Source: Bifidobacterium aquikefiri (GTDB taxonomy: Bacteria; Actinomycetota; Actinomycetes; Actinomycetales; Bifidobacteriaceae). From it: a stretch of DNA of 64,000 nucleotides. Made by a program: the position numbers and the translations under genes. Below are positions 63,559 to 64,000 of this stretch, one piece after another. Each line of letters starts with the position of its first letter. Position 1 is the first letter of the stretch. The stretch lies in NCBI RefSeq assembly GCF_002259795.1, contig NZ_MWXA01000004.1, positions 105,831 to 169,830 of the forward strand, in the 5' to 3' direction. The notes below the pieces were generated by a model. The model was given only the letters and a program-made list of their open reading frames with translations, was not told the DNA's origin and made no database searches.

Positions 63559-63651
63559 ATGCATGAAAGCAACCTGTGTCCGTATTGCGGCACCATCATG
63601 CATCGCAACAGAACCACGAGAGCAGGAACGACCCAATGTCGATGCCCGCCA
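63559..63651 (+). pseudogene. Remnant of a transposase N terminus (zinc-ribbon type)
   Basis: ATG 63559 encodes MHESNLCPYCGTIMHRNRTT, then RAGTTQCRC. The pattern CPxCG...MxRN..T.AGTTxxxC is the N-terminal zinc ribbon of IS1249-like and related bifidobacterial transposases. After about 30 codons the frame passes into repeat sequence, so only a short 5' fragment is left. The family is assigned by pattern only. Confidence 0.5.
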
Positions 63652-63727
63652 TCCCCACCTCCCTTGCTATCCTCACCTCTCTTGTCATCTCGACCGAATG
63701 TCATCTCGAGCGAATTACACCTCCCTT

Positions 63728-63943
63728 GTCATCTCGAGTGAGCGGAGCGAGTCGAGAGATCTCACCCTTGCAAGCATCAACAGCCAAGATCCCTCGACTC
63801 GCTCCGCTCACTCGGGATGACGATGGTACATACAGCTTTGACAAGTTCATACGATCGACTCGCTCCGCTCACTCGGAATGACAGCCCTTGGGCTATCAGC
63901 AGGTCGGCTATCTGATCGGCCCGCTCCGCTCACTCGGAATGAC
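63728..63943. repeat. Cluster of four CTCGCTCCGCTCACTCGG repeats, one inverted
   Basis: Related 30-34-bp units occur at 63728-63761 (inverted), 63788-63821, 63853-63882 and 63914-63943, all sharing CGCTCCGCTCACTCGG and ending in ATGAC. The first two form a nearly perfect 34-bp inverted repeat (32 of 34). Such units are typical of dispersed intergenic repeats. They lie at the window edge, so the cluster may extend further. Confidence 0.8.
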
Positions 63944-64000
63944 GGGAGAGGAGCAGGGCATCTACTGGAACGAATTACACGCCAGTACACCAGCAAAGAC

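Overview
The window looks like a chromosomal segment of a Bifidobacteriaceae member (Bifidobacterium or a close relative). This rests on moderate-to-high GC, a class Ib ribonucleotide reductase with NrdR boxes, groES behind a CIRCE element, DapC, a MoxR/DUF58/transglutaminase locus, and an actinobacterial block of SepX/GlpR-like protein, RimJ-like acetyltransferase, 5-formyl-THF cyclo-ligase, FmdB-type zinc ribbon and MscL. The species cannot be fixed from sequence alone.

Layout. 1-2 kb: a CapA-like protein cut by the window edge and an orphan DUF4391 gene. 2-10 kb: a mannoside utilisation locus with an AGE-family mannose isomerase, a LacI regulator with two tandem operators, a sugar ABC importer and a GH130 phosphorylase. 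Its substrate-binding lipoprotein gene is broken after 16 nt by a 1,330-bp ISL3-family element flanked by a perfect 8-bp target duplication. 10-20 kb: housekeeping genes (two PH-domain membrane proteins, DinB, tRNA-Ser, DapC, an amino-acid permease, MurB, L33, tRNAs Met/Thr/Tyr) and nrdF.

21.8-36.9 kb: the most remarkable region. It encodes a glycyl-radical enzyme resembling trans-4-hydroxy-L-proline dehydratase with its radical-SAM activase, then a D-proline reductase set (PrdC, PrdA, a small PrdA/B-linker protein, PrdB, proline racemase) with a TetR regulator, a polar amino-acid ABC transporter and a class III aminotransferase. Together they predict uptake of hydroxyproline/proline and conversion through pyrroline-5-carboxylate, L-proline and D-proline to 5-aminovalerate, a Stickland-type electron sink known mainly from clostridia. 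The island lies exactly between nrdE and nrdF, which normally adjoin. PrdB and PrdC have cysteines and no in-frame UGA, so this appears to be a selenium-independent version. prdD, prdE and prdR are not seen. A shared TTCTAG-containing motif precedes the hyp, ABC and prd units.

37-64 kb: nrdE, nrdI, a HisC-like aminotransferase, a Cys/Met-metabolism PLP enzyme, a 1,420-residue DUF58-transglutaminase fusion with MoxR, groES, the SepX/GlpR-RimJ-FTHF-FmdB-CpaB-MscL block, an operon of FHA protein, a helicase-like protein with a lost P-loop and a small protein, a MATE exporter, rplJ-rplL with leader, MTA/SAH nucleosidase, and a gene-poor right end with a transposase remnant and inverted repeats. 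A 58-bp palindromic repeat occurs three times.
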